64,000 nucleotides of DNA, taken from contig JAMQCK010000034.1 of the NCBI GenBank assembly GCA_024196135.1, positions 83,598-147,597 of the forward strand, in the 5' to 3' direction. The stretch is from Pleurotus ostreatus/Saccharomyces cerevisiae fusant. Taxonomy: Eukaryota > Opisthokonta. Shown in pieces: positions 21,975 to 34,443 of this stretch. How positions within the stretch are numbered: position 1 is the stretch's first letter; the number at the start of each line of letters is the position of its first letter. A program made the position numbers and the translations under genes. The notes below the pieces were generated by a model. It made no database searches and had not been told where the DNA came from. It worked only from the letters and a program-made list of their open reading frames with translations.

Positions 21975-23179
21975 CTAAGCAAACACCTTGGAGACCGCCA
22001 ACTCGTCCTCCCCGCGCTTGTGCGACTCCTTCCGGCGCGCCTGCTCCACCTCCGCGTCCTTGCGGTTGCGGTACTTGTCGCCCTTTTCCCTGCGAATCGC
22101 CGCTCTCACAGATGCCGGGGACACGAATTCTAGGGGAGAGGTGTCAGTAGGTGACAAGGGGAGGGACCGTAAGACAATATCAAAGAAGCGCAAGAACGTA
22201 TAACGCGACAATGCGAGCATGTATAGCACGCGAAGCATGGCCATGCGAGGCACAAAAGGCAGAGGGTGCTCACCTGGGTTGGAGAAGACTGTCGCTCCGC
22301 TGAAGGCACCCTCGAAGATACGAATCGGCGTCAACACGAACCGCGGGCCGATCTCAATGAGGGAGGTCTGTGGCGGGCCATTCGGTTGCAAGGGGTCCTT
22401 CTCGAGGATCTATATTGCAGCATGAGCCGGCGCCAATCTATGGACTTTGAGTCAGCTTACCTGGTAATTACGGAACCAGATCTTGTTATCGAGTAAGGAG
22501 AAGGTAAGGATGTGGTCGATGAACGGCTTCGCTTTCCGTGCGCCGGGAGGGACGCCGAATATCTGCAAAAGGGAGGGGCGTAAGCTCGGGACACGGCAGG
22601 CTAAGATACACTCGAGAGACGTACATGAGTAAACACTTCCTTCGTCAGCCGCCCCCATTCCGTATCGTCAAAGCCCTTGTCGAAGCTCAAGAGGCCGCGG
22701 CTGCCCTTCAAGCAGTTGCCCGTCATCTTCAGCTCGTCCATGGTGTGAATGTTTTGCACATGCATCTTGATGCTCGGCCCGTTGGGTGTCTTCGCGGCCC
22801 ACATGTAGAGGTCCTCGTGTCTCCGTGCCTCGAAGTAGAGGGTATTGTTGCAGTTGTTGAGATCGGCGAGTTCAGGGAGGAGCTGCAATTGTTGCTTCGA
22901 GTCCAGCTTCGAGTCTGGCAGGTGTCTTAGCATATGCACCTATTCCGAGGATCATGAGCACGTACCCTTCTTCACATGAGGCAAGAGGGTCTCCAAGTCG
23001 TTCATAAGATGGCGCATACGATGGGTAACACCGCGCGAGGACAGCATCAATACTCGCTGCTTGTTCCTCTTCCTCGGCGGCGCAGCCTCGTCCACATCCA
23101 TAGCATCATCTGCTTTGCGCTTCCCCTTCGAGTCTGCCTTTGCGGCGTTCGCCTTCTGGGCCTTCAACACGGAGGACAT
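21975..23179 (-). CDS. BRX1: Brx1, 60S ribosome biogenesis protein with Brix domain
   Basis: Exons 23179-22966, 22914-22625, 22562-22461, 22409-22274 and 22129-21975; 298 residues. A basic, acidic-patched N-terminus (DDAMDVDEAAPPRKRNKQR) leads into the Brix domain: RVLMLSSRGVTHRMRHLMND, LYFEARRHEDLYMWAAKTP, GNCLKGSRGLLSFDKGFDD, DHILTFSLLDNKIWFRNYQ and EIGPRFVLTPIRIFEGAFSG. The C-terminus is charged (KYRNRKDAEVEQARRKESH). Brx1 acts in the nucleolus with Ebp2 in early 27S pre-rRNA processing. The gene reads away from chk1 and shares its promoter; its 3' end converges on the aldo-keto reductase with 156 bp between. Confidence 0.96.
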
Positions 23180-23345
23180 GGCAATGAATGATGTGGGGGA
23201 AGGTGCACGATCGCCCACCCAAGCGGGACGAAAAATGTGATCGGCGGGCCGGCGCTTAATCGTCACCGCCACGTGACGTGACAGACCGTACATGCATGAG
23301 TCACGCTCGCGTCGCGTTTGTTCTCTCTTCACGCGTGTCGCCATC
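23180..23345. promoter_or_regulatory. 166-bp bidirectional promoter of BRX1 and CHK1
   Basis: The two ATG codons are 166 bp apart. The interval contains an E-box CACGTG at 23270-23275 overlapping a CRE-like TGACGTGA at 23274-23281, and the MluI cell-cycle box ACGCGT at 23331-23336, ten bases before the chk1 ATG. ACGCGT is the MBF site for G1/S genes in yeasts. Confidence 0.65.
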
Positions 23346-25353
<2,008 letters not shown>

Positions 25354-26190
25354 GGGCTCGGGTTGGCCAGGAGATGGATTGGAAGCGATTCGCTGAGTGC
25401 TTTTGATGGGAGACAGTCGGTCAAGCGACAACTGAGGAGAGGTGTAGTCGAGTGATAGGTGGAAGGCACTTGCGCGCTTCCGTTGCTCGTAGAGGATACA
25501 ATTTCTTGGTTTGACTTCAAGCTTGTATATTCTAGTTGTACATTATCTAGACTCCTGGGGGAATGTAAGTAGGTACATAAGGAAGCGTATACGCACTACG
25601 ACGACCCGAGGCAACAAGGCTACGTGGAATGCGTACACGTTTTTGGGTCGTCCACTTCCTGGCTTCAGGCCAGACGCAATGGAATACGTGGTGATTCAGT
25701 ACGTACGAAAGGGTCAGTGGGAAACGACGAGGGAAAAGGGTTACGATTGGGGTACGGTTCAGAGCAGTGATGTGCGAGGACGAGGACGTTTCATGCGATG
25801 GGACGGTTACGAGGGTACTTCATACATACGACGTGAGGGGACTTCGGGCGATGAGAAAGGGACACGAAGGGTCTCCGTGAGAGGACACGGGGATACTTCG
25901 CGGTGGAGGCAGGAGAATATGCCGTGTACAGGGCACGAGGATATTGCATGAAAGGAGCATGTCATGGATTCGGCAGGTAAAGGAAGATGTAAATGGACGG
26001 TTTATCGAGCGACGACGGCAGGGAGGGTACACGACATACGACGATAGCAAGAACAACCTGGGACAACATGCATGTGGACGAATATAAAAAGACGGGACAA
26101 AGGCAGAAGGGGGAGGCTGGTTGTGCGTTGCTTTCTTTGCTTTGCTTTCGATGGGCACACGTTCACGATTTTCTGCTTCGAACTGGTTCT
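25354..26190. other. convergent intergenic, purine-rich on + strand
   Basis: 837 bp between the chk1 and KH-gene stops. From about 25560 to 26120 the plus strand is purine-rich, so the minus strand is pyrimidine-rich with repeated CCTCGT-like words. The 146-codon plus frame here begins with a non-ATG codon and resembles nothing known. The stretch is best read as a long 3' UTR of the KH-protein gene. Confidence 0.45.
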
Positions 26191-27530
26191 TCAAATGCCG
26201 GACTGGTTCCGCAATTGCTTCTGCTTCTCTGACTCGAGGCGCTGCGAGGGAGGTCAGACCCTGTGTGGGCGAGAGTGGGGAGGAAACTTACGTGGTAAAG
26301 CATCTGGACCGCCATCTGGATGTTGGCGGGCTGCCCAGTAATGACGACCAAACGCTCGCCCTCGCTGCCTGCTGCACCAGCAGGCATACCCGTCGCCACC
26401 GCGCCCGGCTCCATGATCTTGATCTGGCTCGCGCTCATGTGGCGAATCTCGTTGATCTTGCTTCCACCCTTGCCAATGATACACCCCACCAAATCGTTGG
26501 GGATGTATATCTGTTGGGTCTGGACTTGCGCGGGAGGCACGCCTGGTGCGCCGGGAGGGGCAGCAACAGGAGGCGCAGCACCAGGGTAGAACGAGGTGGC
26601 GGCGCCCGGGACGTAGGTCGAGCCGGGGTACGGGGCGTTCGTGATAGGTCGGCGGGTGGGATTGCCTGGGCGGTAAGACGCGTTGGCGGTGGAAGGCATG
26701 CGTTCTTGCGCCTCGATGAGGATGTTGCCGACGTAGTACGTGGCGATGTGGATGGCGTCGGCAACACCGGCAACGGAGAGAACGCGCTTCAATGCCGCAC
26801 GTCAGGACGCTGAATAATACCAATCGAGCGGTGAAACGCACCTCTGTCGAACCCGGGAGCATGCCTTCGCTGGCATTGAGGCGAGCCCCGCTAGCGTCCT
26901 GAATCTCTTTGATCTTTGAGCCTCCCTTCCCGATGACGGAACCCATGCGCGAGTTGGGAATCATGAACTTGATCGTCACTGCACGGCTGCCGGGGAGGGA
27001 GGGGACGTCGAAGGGCTCGTCGTTGATCCTGCGAACGATGAGGCCGAATGCCTGAAAATGAATGAATGAGAATGCACACATTCAAAGAAGACTTCGCCAC
27101 ACACCTTGGATACCGCGTCAAGCGGGCCGCTCACATTGAGAATGCGCTCGGGGTTGCCAGGTATGCTCTCCGACACGACGACACGCGCGCCGCTCTTCTC
27201 GCGAATTTCGTTGACGTGCGCGCCGGCGCGACCAATGATGATCGACGCATCCTGCGTGACAATAAGGCAGCGCATATGAATCATGGGCGACGGGGCAGCA
27301 GCCGCAGCCGCGGCGGCCTCGGGCTTTTGAGGCGGCGCGGAAACGACGGCGCCAGGCGAGGTCTTCGAGTCGCTGTCCGCGTTGGGCGACATGACATGCT
27401 GGCTGCTCGAGCTGGCCGCGTCGGGGTCATCCGGCTTGGGGCCCGTGTTCGGGCGCTTATGCGTCTTCTGGAGATCGCTGCTCTCGGAGGGCGAGCGGGA
27501 GCGCTTGCGGTTCACCTCGGGTTCTGCCAT
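26191..27530 (-). CDS. three-KH-domain RNA-binding protein (Hek2/Pbp2/Rnc1 type)
   Basis: Exons 27530-27105, 27051-26842, 26786-26292 and 26241-26191; 393 residues. A disordered N-terminus with a nuclear-type basic patch (NRKRSRSPSESSD) is followed by three KH domains. KH1 has CLIVTQDASIIIGRAGAHV with the loop GRAG. KH2 has FMIPNSRMGSVIGKGGSKI. KH3 has IYIPNDLVGCIIGKGGSKI with the closing VQMLYHRLESEKQKQL. A Pro/Gly/Ala-rich linker (about 45 residues) joins KH2 and KH3. Such PCBP-like proteins bind C- or U-rich single-stranded RNA and control mRNA stability or localisation. The start at 27530 has ATCATGG context; the frame remains open upstream into the guf1 3' end, which I judge non-coding. 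Confidence 0.9.
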
Positions 27531-27909
27531 GATCGCGCGCGTTAAAAAGGGCTCAGACGGGGGAGAGCAAGGAAGAGCGGGCTCCGGGCGTATGTGTGCG
27601 AGCAGCGCGTTGCGGGCGAGTAGACTTGGAGTTGGAGTTGGGACTTGCGGGATGCGGGAGGAGGTGCACAGGCGTGTTTCTGGGATGGGAGAGCGAGGCG
27701 GAGGTGAGGGGCGGCTGGAGGGGGAAGGGGCAGCAGACAACACACGCACCTCGACACGACCGTCAGCTTCAAGGTGTACTCGCGGCCAATTCTCAGGCCT
27801 GATGTGTATCGCAGGAGCCGTTGCACAACAGCGCCACATTTCGGAACTTGCCATTCTCAATCGCACAATAGCCTGTCTGGGCGTTGTTCGAGTGTGTTTG
27901 CTATGTACT
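27531..27909. other. intergenic between KH gene start and guf1 stop
   Basis: 379 bp acting as guf1 3' UTR and KH-gene promoter. No motif recognised. Confidence 0.45.
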
Positions 27910-30621
27910 TTACTTTCTAAGGATGTCAAAGAAAGCCTCCTGCGGCAGGTCCACCTTTCCAATCTTTTTCATCTTTTTCTTGCCCTCCTACAAACGAGTC
28001 AGCGCTGTTCCACGTGCAACGACGCACTTCTCACCTTCTGATTATTCAAGTGCTTAAGCTTGCGCTCGTAGTGCCCTCCGTATAAACCAGCCGTCACGTC
28101 CGCCCGCATCTGGCTGAGGGTCTCGCGTGCAATGACCCGCTTGCCAATGACAGCCTGAATCGGCACCTCGAACAATTGTCGCGGGATGACCTTGTCTGAG
28201 AGCCTTCATAAGCTCTGTTCAGGTGAACCCTACTGCGCTGCACTCACGAAGCTTCTTCACCCAGGCACGCCCCACGGCATCGACGTTCGACCGGTGCACA
28301 ATCAGGGCGAGCGCGTCGACCGGTCTGTTGTTCAGCAAAAACTGCATCTTGCACAGGTCGCTCGCTTCGTAACCGGCATCCTCATAGCTGTAAACTCATG
28401 TCAGCTTCGCATATGACGCTTGAGGGCAGCAACAACGCACTCAAAGCTTGCAAAGCCTGAGCTCCTGCTCTTCAGTTGGTCGAAGAAGTCCGTCACGATC
28501 TCTGACAGTGGCAGCGTGCAAGTAATCATAATCCGCGCGGAGGTGCTCGTCCCCGCGTCAAGATACTTGTGCTCTAGGTTGGAGCCACGCTTGGAGAAGC
28601 AGAGGTCCATCATGTCGCCCATGTACTCTAGAAGTAGGGAGTTATTAACTTCGAACGTGAAGACGATGCACACCAAGCTCACCTTCCGGCACAATAATCG
28701 ACGCATTCACCACCGGCTCCTGCACCTCCTTAATCTTGAACACCATCGCCTCCATATCCGGAAACTCCGTCGGATTGCTAATCAGCGTCTCCCTCCCATC
28801 CTTCCACACCACCTTAAACGGCACCGTCGGCGCCGTCACAATCACGCTCGCGTCGTACTCGTCCTCCAGCCGCTGCCGGAACACGTCCATGTGCAGCGTG
28901 CCCAGGAAGCCCAGGCGGCAGCCCTGCCCGAGCGCGCTCGACGACTCGCGCTGCACGGCGATGCTGCGGTCGGTGAGCGTGAGGCGGCGGATGGACTCCT
29001 CGAGCTTGGGGAAGTCGGCGTTGTCGATGGGGAAGACGCCGGCGAAGACCATGGCTTTGGCGGGGCGGAAGCCTGGCATGGGGTCGACAGGCGCCCCGAC
29101 GCGGTGCAGGGTGTCGCCGATGTGGGCTGGAGGGGTATTATGCTTGGGTCGAGTGCCAATCTAGTGCATGAGGGTACTCACCCTCCGCGCTCTCCTTCAT
29201 GTTGCATGCTATATAGCCCACCTGCCCCGGAAACAAGCCCGTCGCAGGCACCTCCTCGGGATGCATGATCCCTAGCTCTGTCACCTCGTACCGCTTGCGC
29301 GTGTGGGTAGACTGTATCTTGTCGCCTGGGTGAGGGCATGGTCAGCGTTGTGGGCTACAACAAAGGACGGAGATACTGGGAAAAAAGGGACGGGAACACA
29401 AGTAAGGTCAGATACTCACCTTTCCTCAACACTCCCTGCTGGATACTCAACAACGAAATGACCCCCCTATACCGGTCGTACAATGAATCAAACAGCAGCG
29501 CCTTCAACGGGCCGTCACTCGGCGCTTTGGGCGGCGGTATCCTCTCGATGATCGCCTGCAGCACCTTCTCCACGCCCAGCCCTGTCTTGGCCGAGATGTG
29601 GATGCATGAGGCGGGGTCGATACCAAATGTGGAGGCCATTTGGTCGGCGATGCGCTCGGGTTGCGCGGCGGGGAGGTCGACCTAGGGAAGAGCAGGTCAG
29701 TTCGTAGCTTCATACACACGGGAGTTGAGTTACATACCTTGTTCAATACGGGAATGATGGTCAGCCCGCGCTCCTTCGCGATGTGAAAGACGCTGATGGA
29801 CTGTGCCTGTACGCCCTGGCTGGCGTCGACAAGCAGCAATGCGCCTTGGCAGGCTGCAAGCGAGCGGGAGACTTCCCAGGAGAAGTCTACATGACCCTAC
29901 ACAGAGTTCTTAGCACATAAGGTCAACAAGAGGGGAGATAGCGTACAGGAGTATCGATGAGGTTCAGCATATGTCGCCGGCCGTCGACATCGTGGAACAT
30001 GGTCGCTGTCTGCGCCTTCACTAAGCGAAGTGTCAGTGGTATACAAGTACACGGCAACTTGGTACGCACCAGTAATTCCACGTTCACGCTCGACCTTAAG
30101 CTTGTCCAAGACCTGCTCATTCTTGCCGGATTGCTTCTTCTGAATGGTGCCGGTCATCTGGAAGTGGGTTGTTAGCGCTGTGGCGCGCACTCTGGCTGAG
30201 AAAACGCACTTCTAGTAACCTAAAGGAGGAGAGAAAAGGTTAGCTCCATATTCCAAGGGGAAGGCTAGGTCCCTCACCGATCTGCGAGGGTGGATTTGCC
30301 ATGGTCTTCACGAATGTAAGTAGCGTGCGGGGAGGTTCGTGCGGGATCACGTCCTCACCAATGTGGGCGATTATAGAGAAGTTTCTAAGCACTCGGTCAG
30401 AGGGCAGCGTGTTCCTAAGCTCTGCCCACGCACCGAATAACGTCGCAGTCATACTCCTCCATCTTCACCGGCTGTTTGTTCGGGGAAGCACGCGCCCGCG
30501 GGGAACTCGAGAACGCTCGTCTCCCCGCTGCATTGGCTGCCGCCCCGCAGCCCGGACACCTTGCACATCGTCGAGGGAGTATGAGAAAAGCGCGCAAGCC
30601 GGCATTGCACCTGCTTGTCAT
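27910..30621 (-). CDS. GUF1: Guf1, mitochondrial elongation factor 4 (LepA)
   Basis: Fourteen exons: 30621-30434, 30384-30359, 30305-30278, 30219-30210, 30157-30070, 30020-29947, 29896-29738, 29681-29420, 29325-29182, 29126-28683, 28627-28441, 28387-28248, 28195-28035 and 27987-27910; 662 residues. Residues 1-50 form a basic mitochondrial presequence ([20 protein letters not shown]). The G domain is spread over tiny exons: [43 protein letters not shown] and VLNKVDLP. The LepA-specific part follows: [32 protein letters not shown] and the C-terminal [20 protein letters not shown]. LepA back-translocates stalled ribosomes. Exon 4 is only 10 nt. The junction before VIPRQ gives LHKVIPRQ and is the least certain. 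Confidence 0.95.
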
Positions 30622-30738
30622 GGGGTACCCGTCAAGCGCCCAAAAGCAGAATAAGCGCCCAGGCGAGTTGGAAGACGGAGAGCAAGTTCGGGTGCCGGGC
30701 CGGCCGATCACTCTACTTGCCTCCCCCCACCACGCACG
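30622..30738. promoter_or_regulatory. 117-bp bidirectional promoter of GUF1 and cwf18
   Basis: Only 117 bp separate the two divergent ATG codons. An in-frame codon upstream of the guf1 start would leave under 30 bp, which argues for the chosen start. No TATA box is present, as expected for two housekeeping genes. Confidence 0.6.
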
Positions 30739-31308
30739 ATGTCGTTAGCTGAGGCGTCCGAAGCGCGGAAGGCGCGTCTGCAGGCGCTGAGAAGGAGGAA
30801 GGAAGAGGGCGCTGGGGCGGATGAGCCGTGCGTGTGCTATATATCTCAGGTGGCAGCGAAGACTGACGCATTCCCCCAGCATCCTCAAGCACCGCAACTT
30901 CGACCCCGAATCACGGCAGGCGAAGAAGCGCGCTACCAAGGCCGATGCGGATGGGGACGCAGTAATGGAGGACACGGTCGAAAAGAGCGTCGCGGGACTA
31001 GCGGAGCGCATCGTCGCGGAGGACGAGGAGCGCCGCGCGCAGGAGCTCGACGTGTTCAACATCGCGCCGAAGCGCGCGAATTGGGATTTGAAGCGGGATA
31101 TGGAGAAGAAGGTCGCAAGATTAGAGCGGAGGACACAGGAGGCGATACATACGCTTATACGTGCGTTGCGTGCTCGCCTTCGCTGTGCGCTTGACTGACT
31201 GTTCGTTTAGGACAACGGCTGGCAGCACAAAAAGGCCAGTCGGACGACATCGTTGGCGCCATGAACTCGCAGGCGAAGGACGAACAATTGTCCGACGAGG
31301 ACGACTGA
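30739..31308 (+). CDS. cwf18: Cwf18/CCDC12 spliceosome component
   Basis: Exons 30739-30827, 30880-31160 and 31211-31308; 155 residues. The protein is charged and helical: SEARKARLQALRRRKEE at the start, the family signature PILKHRNFDPESRQAKK at about 30-46, then a long helix (AERIVAEDEERRAQELDVFN, APKRANWDLKRDMEKKVARL ERRTQEAI in sequence) and an acidic end SDEDD. This matches CCDC12/Cwf18, found in activated spliceosomes (Bact and later). Its divergent partner is guf1. Confidence 0.92.
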
Positions 31309-31761
31309 TTAATCCCTCCTCATCTCTACGAAGCCTTGTCCTTGCTTGCCCACTGTATCATCATGACGGACTATCCATCCCTGTATTCTCGTGCTTGCAT
31401 CTTCTCGCCTAAAGTTGGACGCGATTGTAACCTGCTCTCGTGCGCTTCAAGTCCGGCCTCCAGGTCAGAACAACCAAGCTGCCTTCTCCCTGACCTAAGA
31501 GATGTTGTCCCCTTTCGCTTGAGAAGTATGCTTGGCCTCTCTTCCTACATGTTTGTCATGGCTGCCTCTCGCTGACTCGGTACGTTCACACATTCGCACA
31601 TCTTCAGCGAAGCTAACAATCCTTCAGAATTCCATGATTATAATACAAGTGTCCGATGAGGTAGTACAGTGAGGATTACAGCGGCGCCTTCCAGCATTAT
31701 GGCAGCCAGTGAGAGGTATGGTGTTGACGAGGCAGGCGTATCACTCTAGCAGGCGAATGCA
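31309..31761. other. convergent intergenic between cwf18 and microprotein copy B
   Basis: 453 bp of probable 3' UTRs. No gene or structural signal. Confidence 0.5.
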
Positions 31762-32073
31762 TCAGAACTTCCGGGTGGGCGGGCCCGTAAGGCGCTCAGC
31801 GGCGCGTATCCGGACGGTTTGCAACCTGAGGGGGATCCATGTGAGTACTCTGACCGATGTCAGGAGACTGAGTGTTGACGACTTACATAGGGCGACCGTA
31901 CATGGCGAAGATGCCAGCACCGATGAGGGACTCGAGCGTTACCCAAACGCCGAAGGACTGTAGAAGGGATGATGGTCAGCGAACATCGCTCTGAAGGAGG
32001 TAGGACTGCTGCTCACCCGAACACGACCGGCGAAAGCGTTGGTCCAGGTAGAGGTGAGGCTGTGGCCGAGCAT
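31762..32073 (-). CDS. 63-residue single-pass membrane microprotein, copy B, unknown function
   Basis: Exons 32073-32017, 31957-31887 and 31825-31762. Protein: MLGHSLTSTWTNAFAGRVR, a hydrophobic helix FGVWVTLESLIGAGIFAMYG, and a basic tail (LQTVRIRAAERL, ending PPTRKF). It is the paralogue of the gene at 9547-9839, about 22 kb away in the opposite orientation. The first two exons have the same lengths in both copies, while the introns, third exon and synonymous sites have diverged, so the duplication is not recent. The family is not one I recognise. A TATA box stands 115-122 nt upstream inside a promoter core matching that of copy A. Confidence 0.85.
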
Positions 32074-32526
32074 GATGATTGTGAATGGGAAGCTCAAGGC
32101 AAGCAAGCTTGGTATGGGCGATGTGTAAGAGTGCGAATGCGAATGCGGCGCGGTGCGATAGTGAGGAATCCCCCTCACTCATCCTCGATTATATACTCCC
32201 CCGCCCCCGCGCCTTCCCCGCCTCTTCCCGAATGCAGGCGCCGCTTTTTGAGGGCCAGATGCGAGGGCGGCCAGCCTTGGACCGAATCGACCTCCCTTGA
32301 CACGGATTGTTGCTGGACGGTCTCGCCCAGCGAGAGATCTGGACCCACGTCGATGGTCTAGACTTGTTTCGGCATTTGCCGACACTGGACCCACAATGTT
32401 TGACTTCAAGTTGTCACCAACGGCGGGCACACATATACTCGCAAGGGAAGAGCTGAGAGGGTGTGGTATGCATATTTGGCAAGGGGCATCTACGGTATCA
32501 TGCACCTCGACCAGCATCAGGGACTT
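32074..32526. other. intergenic between microprotein copy B and MYND gene stop
   Basis: 453 bp holding the copy B promoter and the 3' UTR of the MYND gene. The long minus frame here overlaps the promoter core and is not a gene. Confidence 0.5.
32188..32232 (-). promoter_or_regulatory. core promoter of microprotein gene copy B
   Basis: On the minus strand TTCGGGAAGAGGCGGGG starts at 32232, followed by GGGGGCGGGGG and TATATAAT at 32195-32188. Spacing and order match copy A within one base. Further upstream both copies also carry GTGGGTCC and GACCATCG words. Confidence 0.7.
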
Positions 32527-34094
32527 TCAAGACAGCCTATTGGCATACGTTGTAGCGTCGGCGGAACCTGCGAGGCGAACGCATGAGAGAAGCGTGCGCA
32601 CAGGAAGGAAGATGCTTACCGCCATAGACCTCCTTCAGGATAATCAGATGGTCCTTCTCGTACCGTGCGATACGTTCGATGGCAGCCTTGTCAACACCCT
32701 CGCGCTCGCAATAAGACTGCACGTTATATCTGGTGAAATCTAACGCCCAGGGTTTGGGCGTGAATATCGAAGGATACCCGAGCTTTTTGGCCAAGTAACG
32801 AATGTCTGCGCAGACATCTCTGTGGGCACTGCGCTCCCAGCGCCACTACGGTTGAGAATAATCAGCTTGCGCGTCACTTCGAAGGAAGCGACCGACTTAC
32901 ATGTCGAGCTTGGCACTCTCTTGAGCAATACGGTATACGCTGACAGCCACCACAGACCGCAAACCTCCTTCCCTCGCCCGCAAACGTCACCATACACGGT
33001 GGGAACCCGCAATGATCGATACACTGGTCCTCCAATTTGGTGTGCGCAAGAACAAAGATATTATCCTCCGCCCGTACCGCGCGGATTCGCTTGGAGCTCT
33101 CGAGAATGGGAGGGAGATACAGAGACTCGTCGTAGGGTAGATCGAGCTTGGAGTGAATGGAGCCACCGTCGTACGAGTAGAAACACCATTCATCAAGGGT
33201 GGGGCAGATCTCGCGTGGTAACTGCTTCAGCTTTCCCCACAGGATGAAGCAGCGGTTTATAAGTGCTAACACCCTATGGCACTCCTCCGCGAAGAAGTAA
33301 GCCGTCGCCATTCCATCCGGGTGGACCGACGTTAGCCGCCACCAGTGAAGCGTGTGCAGTATCGGCCGCAGCATGTTCAAGGTAGTATTCGTACTGGTCG
33401 GATCCTCGGGCAGTTTGTCCAGCTCGCGCTCCAAGACGTGAACAAAGGACGAAGGAATTTGGGTGCAGCGGAACATGACCATAGCGGCGGGGCGGCCACA
33501 GATGCGGGAGAGCTCTCCCAGCAGGGCGAAGTGCCACCAGGATGGGTAGGCGGCCATCCAGCGGCAAAGGGCAACGATGGTGGTGTCTGGATCTGGGCCA
33601 AGCAGCGTGCGCGCATGAGGAGGCCAAGAGACGCGCTTTCCACGTGTCTCCGCGCGCTTCAAGCGCCGCTGCGACTTCCAGTAATCGTCAGGTGCCAGGC
33701 GCAGGATCAAGGTCACGAAGCCAATCATCTTCAGCAACGCGAGCTGAAACCCATCTCCTGCGTCATCGACGTCCTGCCCTTCAGTATTGTCAAGGTGCCG
33801 CGTATCCATGTCCTGCGCCAGCGCTTGTATCTGCTCAGGTGAACGAGGAGCAGTGAGGAAAGCCCAGCAAGTGTTGAGGAAGATATGTTTATGCCGTCGT
33901 ACGTGTCGATTGAAGGGGTTGGACCCAGGGCGGTTTTTCTTCTCGGGGTTCTGTTCCTCTGCACGATCCGCATCCCAGAGTATGGAGAAGTTCTTGTTGT
34001 AGTATTTCGAGCAGTTTTCGGGGTGGTAGGGGTCACGGAGGCCTGCTGTGATGCTGTCCATGGCTTCCTCCGTTGCTTCGTCGTAAACCCTCAT
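32527..34094 (-). CDS. MYND zinc-finger protein of unknown role
   Basis: Exons 34094-32901, 32845-32620 and 32567-32527; 486 residues. The first 360 residues are helical and rich in Trp/Leu (WMAAYPSWWHFALLGELSRI, HTLHWWRLTSVHP) with no domain I can name. Around residue 365 comes a MYND finger split by intron 1: CGFPPC, CGGCQRIPYCSRECQ, then RHWRWERSAHRDVC, which supplies the last His and Cys only after splicing. A further 70 residues (LAKKLGYPSIFTPK, EREGVDKAAIERI) close the protein. MYND fingers bind short Pro-rich peptides. Agaricomycetes carry many such lone MYND proteins with unassigned function. The last small exon is less certain than the rest. Confidence 0.8.
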
Positions 34095-34443
34095 AGAATG
34101 GTCGTGGACGATTCACAGGGAGAAGTAATTGGTCGAGCCGCGTGGCAGCAGGCAGGGGGCGAACGTTTTGGTGAAGGTTCAGGTTGCCCATCATGGACGC
34201 AGGGTCCAAGTAGTAACCCATCAACTCACACGATCACAGCAAGGTTGAACTTGTTACCAGTACTCCTGCACGCCGCGTGACATTGGGACCATTACAGATG
34301 GTTCATAGTTTGTCTGGACGTGATACAAGCTGAATACAAGTCCAGTCGTTACAGAGGCGCGTGGTAAGGTATAGGATGTAGAAGCGGTGGGGTATGCTCG
34401 GGGCGTATAGGGTGACTGAATACGAGGAAACAGGGAATGTAGT
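34095..34443. other. intergenic between MYND gene and the unknown gene
   Basis: 349 bp. Promoter of the MYND gene and 3' UTR of the next gene. Nothing else visible. Confidence 0.5.

Noticed and set aside
25511..25951. 146-codon open frame on the plus strand
   Set aside because: Begins with a non-ATG codon, composition follows purine bias, no family resemblance, and lies in converging 3' regions.
27531..27962. N-terminal extension of the KH protein
   Set aside because: The frame stays open upstream but runs into the guf1 3' end, is Pro/Ser-rich and non-conserved; ATG 27530 has the better context.
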